DNA from: Alcaligenaceae bacterium | GTDB taxonomy: Bacteria > Pseudomonadota > Gammaproteobacteria > Burkholderiales > Burkholderiaceae_B | Length of the DNA: 8,137 bases | Direction: 5' to 3' | NCBI GenBank assembly: GCA_012511095.1 | Contig: JAAZGT010000087.1 | Location: 1-8,137 of the forward strand | Shown: positions 6,707 to 8,137 of the stretch, one piece after another | Layout: each line of letters begins with the position of its first letter | How positions within the stretch are numbered: the first letter of the stretch is position 1 | Notes under the pieces: generated by a model | The model's input: the letters and a program-made list of their open reading frames with translations, nothing else | The model's database searches: none | Told to the model about the DNA's origin: nothing | Program-made: the position numbers and the translations under genes

Positions 6707-7492
6707 ATCTTGAGCGCCAAGGTACGCACGAATTACCTCTTCGTTATTGCGTACATCATCAGGCGTGCCGTCACCAATTTTCTTGCCGTAGTCGAGAACA
6801 ACCACGCGGTCAGAAATATCCATCACAACGCCCATATCGTGCTCAATTAATACAATTGTCGTACCGAATTCATCGTTTACATCAAGAATAAAGCGTGACA
6901 TATCTTGCTTTTCCTCGATATTCATACCCGCCATCGGCTCGTCTAGAAGTAGAATTCTTGGCTCCATTGCCAACGCTCTACCTAAGTCCACACGCTTTTG
7001 CAAACCATAAGGCAAGCGCCCCACAGGCACCTTACGGTAAGCTTGAATTTCTAAGAAATCAATGATGTTTTCTACAAACTCACGGTGCTCGGTTTCCTCT
7101 TTTTCAGCACCAAAAATTCTAAATGCTTGAGAAAGAATATTGCTCTTCATGCGAAGGTTACGACCCGTCATGATGTTATCCAGCACACTCATTCCCTTAA
7201 ATAGAGCTAAGTTCTGGAAAGTACGGCCAATCCCCTTGGTAGCCGCACGACGTGGGGTCATTTTTTCTAAGACCTCACCATCAAACGTGATTTGACCTTC
7301 TTGAGGTGTGTATACACCGTTAATTACGTTAAGCATGGAACTCTTACCAGCACCGTTAGGGCCAATAATAGAACGAATCTCATGCTCTCTGATGTTAAAA
7401 GAAATATTTGTAAGTGCCTTCACCCCACCAAAAGAAAGCGAAATGCTATCTAGGTCCAGGATAACCTCACCAATTCGACGTTCTTGCTGCAT
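6704..7492 (-). CDS. livG: branched-chain-amino-acid-type ABC transporter ATP-binding protein LivG
   Basis: The other cytoplasmic ATPase of the importer; 262 aa, the usual LivG length. Motifs: Walker A GPNGAGKSS (44-52), Q-loop TFQN (91-94), signature LPYGLQKR (160-167), Walker B ILLLDEP (180-186) and switch His218 in LIEHDMGVVMDISDR. The signature departs from LSGGQ, as LivG proteins generally do (commonly L-x-YGQQR), so it is probably functional. The segment RNLRMKSNILSQAF with a following acidic-basic stretch (111-137) is the helical-domain insertion characteristic of LivG. The end, EEVIRAYLGAQD, is typical. It starts 12 bp after the acyl-CoA synthetase gene, with GGGGAGG (7498-7504) as ribosome-binding site overlapping that gene's stop. 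Confidence 0.95.
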   Translation of the reverse strand: MQQERRIGEVILDLDSISLSFGGVKALTNISFNIREHEIRSIIGPNGAGKSSMLNVINGVYTPQEGQITFDGEVLEKMTPRRAATKGIGRTFQNLALFKGMSVLDNIMTGRNLRMKSNILSQAFRIFGAEKEETEHREFVENIIDFLEIQAYRKVPVGRLPYGLQKRVDLGRALAMEPRILLLDEPMAGMNIEEKQDMSRFILDVNDEFGTTIVLIEHDMGVVMDISDRVVVLDYGKKIGDGTPDDVRNNEEVIRAYLGAQD

Positions 7493-7497
7493 TTTCG

Positions 7498-7507
7498 CCT
7501 CCCCTTA
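7498..7507 (-). promoter_or_regulatory. livG Shine-Dalgarno fused to synthetase stop
   Basis: The minus strand reads TAAGGGGAGG: TAA ends the acyl-CoA synthetase and GGGGAGG is the livG ribosome-binding site, 5 nt before ATG 7492. It is nearly identical to the livG/livH junction, with the same 12-bp spacing, and links the enzyme gene translationally to the transporter. Confidence 0.7.
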
Positions 7508-8137
7508 TACCGCAACGACTTTGGCAGATTCAATCTTGAGATCGGCACTGATTTTACCGATGCGACCATCTTCGTAACGCACCTCAGTTTCGATGTATTG
7601 ACTGGACTTACCTTCAAATAGTGCATCAATTAATACACCATACTTTTCAACAATAAAGTTACGACGCACTTTACGAGTACGTGTTAACTCACCGTCATCA
7701 GGATCAAGCTCTTTATGCAAAATCAAGAAACGATGAAGCTGCAAACCAGATAACTGCTCATCACGAGCCACATCCTCATTGGCCTCTTCAACACATTTTT
7801 TGATTAATTCATAAACCTCTTTTTTAGAGGCCAAGTCGGTATAACCCGCATACGCTAAACTACGACGCTCAGCCCAGTTAGCTACAGCTTCTAAATCAAT
7901 GTTAATAAAGGCCGTACAATGGTCTTTATTGGCGCCAAAAACCACCGCTTCTTTAATGAACGGGAAGAATTTCAGCTTGTTTTCCATGTACTTAGGTGCA
8001 AACATGCGACCATCGTTAAGCTTGCCCACGTCTTTGGCGCGGTCGATGATTTTTAATTGACCATCTTCGGTTAAGATACCCGCGTCACCTGTGTGATACC
8101 AACCGTCTGCAGTAAAGGATTCTGCCGTCGACTCTGG
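7505..8137 (-). CDS. AMP-dependent acyl-CoA synthetase, C-terminal part (runs off right edge)
   Basis: The minus-strand frame is open from the right edge to the TAA at 7505-7507, giving 210 codons of a longer gene. Family reaction: carboxylate + ATP + CoA to acyl-CoA + AMP + PPi. Counting from the edge, visible ANL motifs are GWYHTGD (12-18; ATP-ribose-binding Asp), IIDRAKDVGKL (30-40; hinge before the mobile C-terminal domain), and ELTRTRKVRR (150-159), whose Lys156 is in the region of the catalytic lysine. The FAPKYMEN segment and the long C-terminal domain resemble long-chain fatty-acid-CoA ligases more than acetyl-CoA synthetases. A start at the internal GTG 8029 would cut through the hinge and is wrong; homology continues upstream in frame. 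The N-terminal domain and P-loop are outside the window, so substrate class is open. It is coupled to livG through a stop/ribosome-binding-site overlap. Confidence 0.88.
   Translation of the reverse strand, partial: PESTAESFTADGWYHTGDAGILTEDGQLKIIDRAKDVGKLNDGRMFAPKYMENKLKFFPFIKEAVVFGANKDHCTAFINIDLEAVANWAERRSLAYAGYTDLASKKEVYELIKKCVEEANEDVARDEQLSGLQLHRFLILHKELDPDDGELTRTRKVRRNFIVEKYGVLIDALFEGKSSQYIETEVRYEDGRIGKISADLKIESAKVVAV

Noticed and set aside
6704..7492. LivG signature LPYGLQKR as a defective ABC motif
   Set aside because: LivG proteins normally diverge from LSGGQ at this point, and all other nucleotide-binding motifs are intact.
7505..8029. A short 174-aa protein starting at GTG 8029
   Set aside because: The frame stays open to the right edge and the upstream part encodes GWYHTGD and the DRAKD hinge, so this is the tail of a larger synthetase.

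Overview
The window comes from a moderately AT-rich proteobacterial chromosome. The protein families, and a dprA gene divergent from def, fit a betaproteobacterium, perhaps a low-GC member of Burkholderiales/Alcaligenaceae. That placement is inferred from gene content and remembered family sequences; no search was run.

Left part (1-1023): the first 93 codons of dprA (DNA-processing protein) run off the left edge on the minus strand. A 147-bp AT-rich spacer separates it from a complete divergent def (peptide deformylase) on the plus strand. def ends at a perfect 12-bp stem-loop that can terminate transcription from both sides.

Main part (1024-8137, all minus strand; transcription runs right to left): one operon-like array reading acyl-CoA synthetase (3' part only) - livG - livH - livM - livK - livF - paaK-like. 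The five liv genes encode a complete branched-chain-amino-acid-type (HAAT) ABC importer: periplasmic binding protein, two permeases and two ATPases. It lies between two ANL-superfamily genes: an AMP-dependent acyl-CoA synthetase upstream and a phenylacetate-CoA-ligase-like protein downstream. This suggests an uptake-and-activation unit for a carboxylic acid, possibly aromatic or fatty, rather than an ordinary amino-acid importer. The substrate cannot be read from the sequence.

The array is tightly spaced: 12, 12, 25, 113, 33 and 13 bp between genes, using the chosen starts. At three junctions the upstream TAA stop is fused to the next gene's Shine-Dalgarno sequence. Only the livM-livK gap is long enough to hold a further promoter or processing site.

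The most unusual protein is the PaaK-like one. It aligns with PaaK along its length, but the ATP-binding P-loop is strongly altered and the usual C-terminal catalytic lysine position is valine. No RNA gene, mobile element, CRISPR array or origin was seen. No gene-free stretch exceeds 147 bp.
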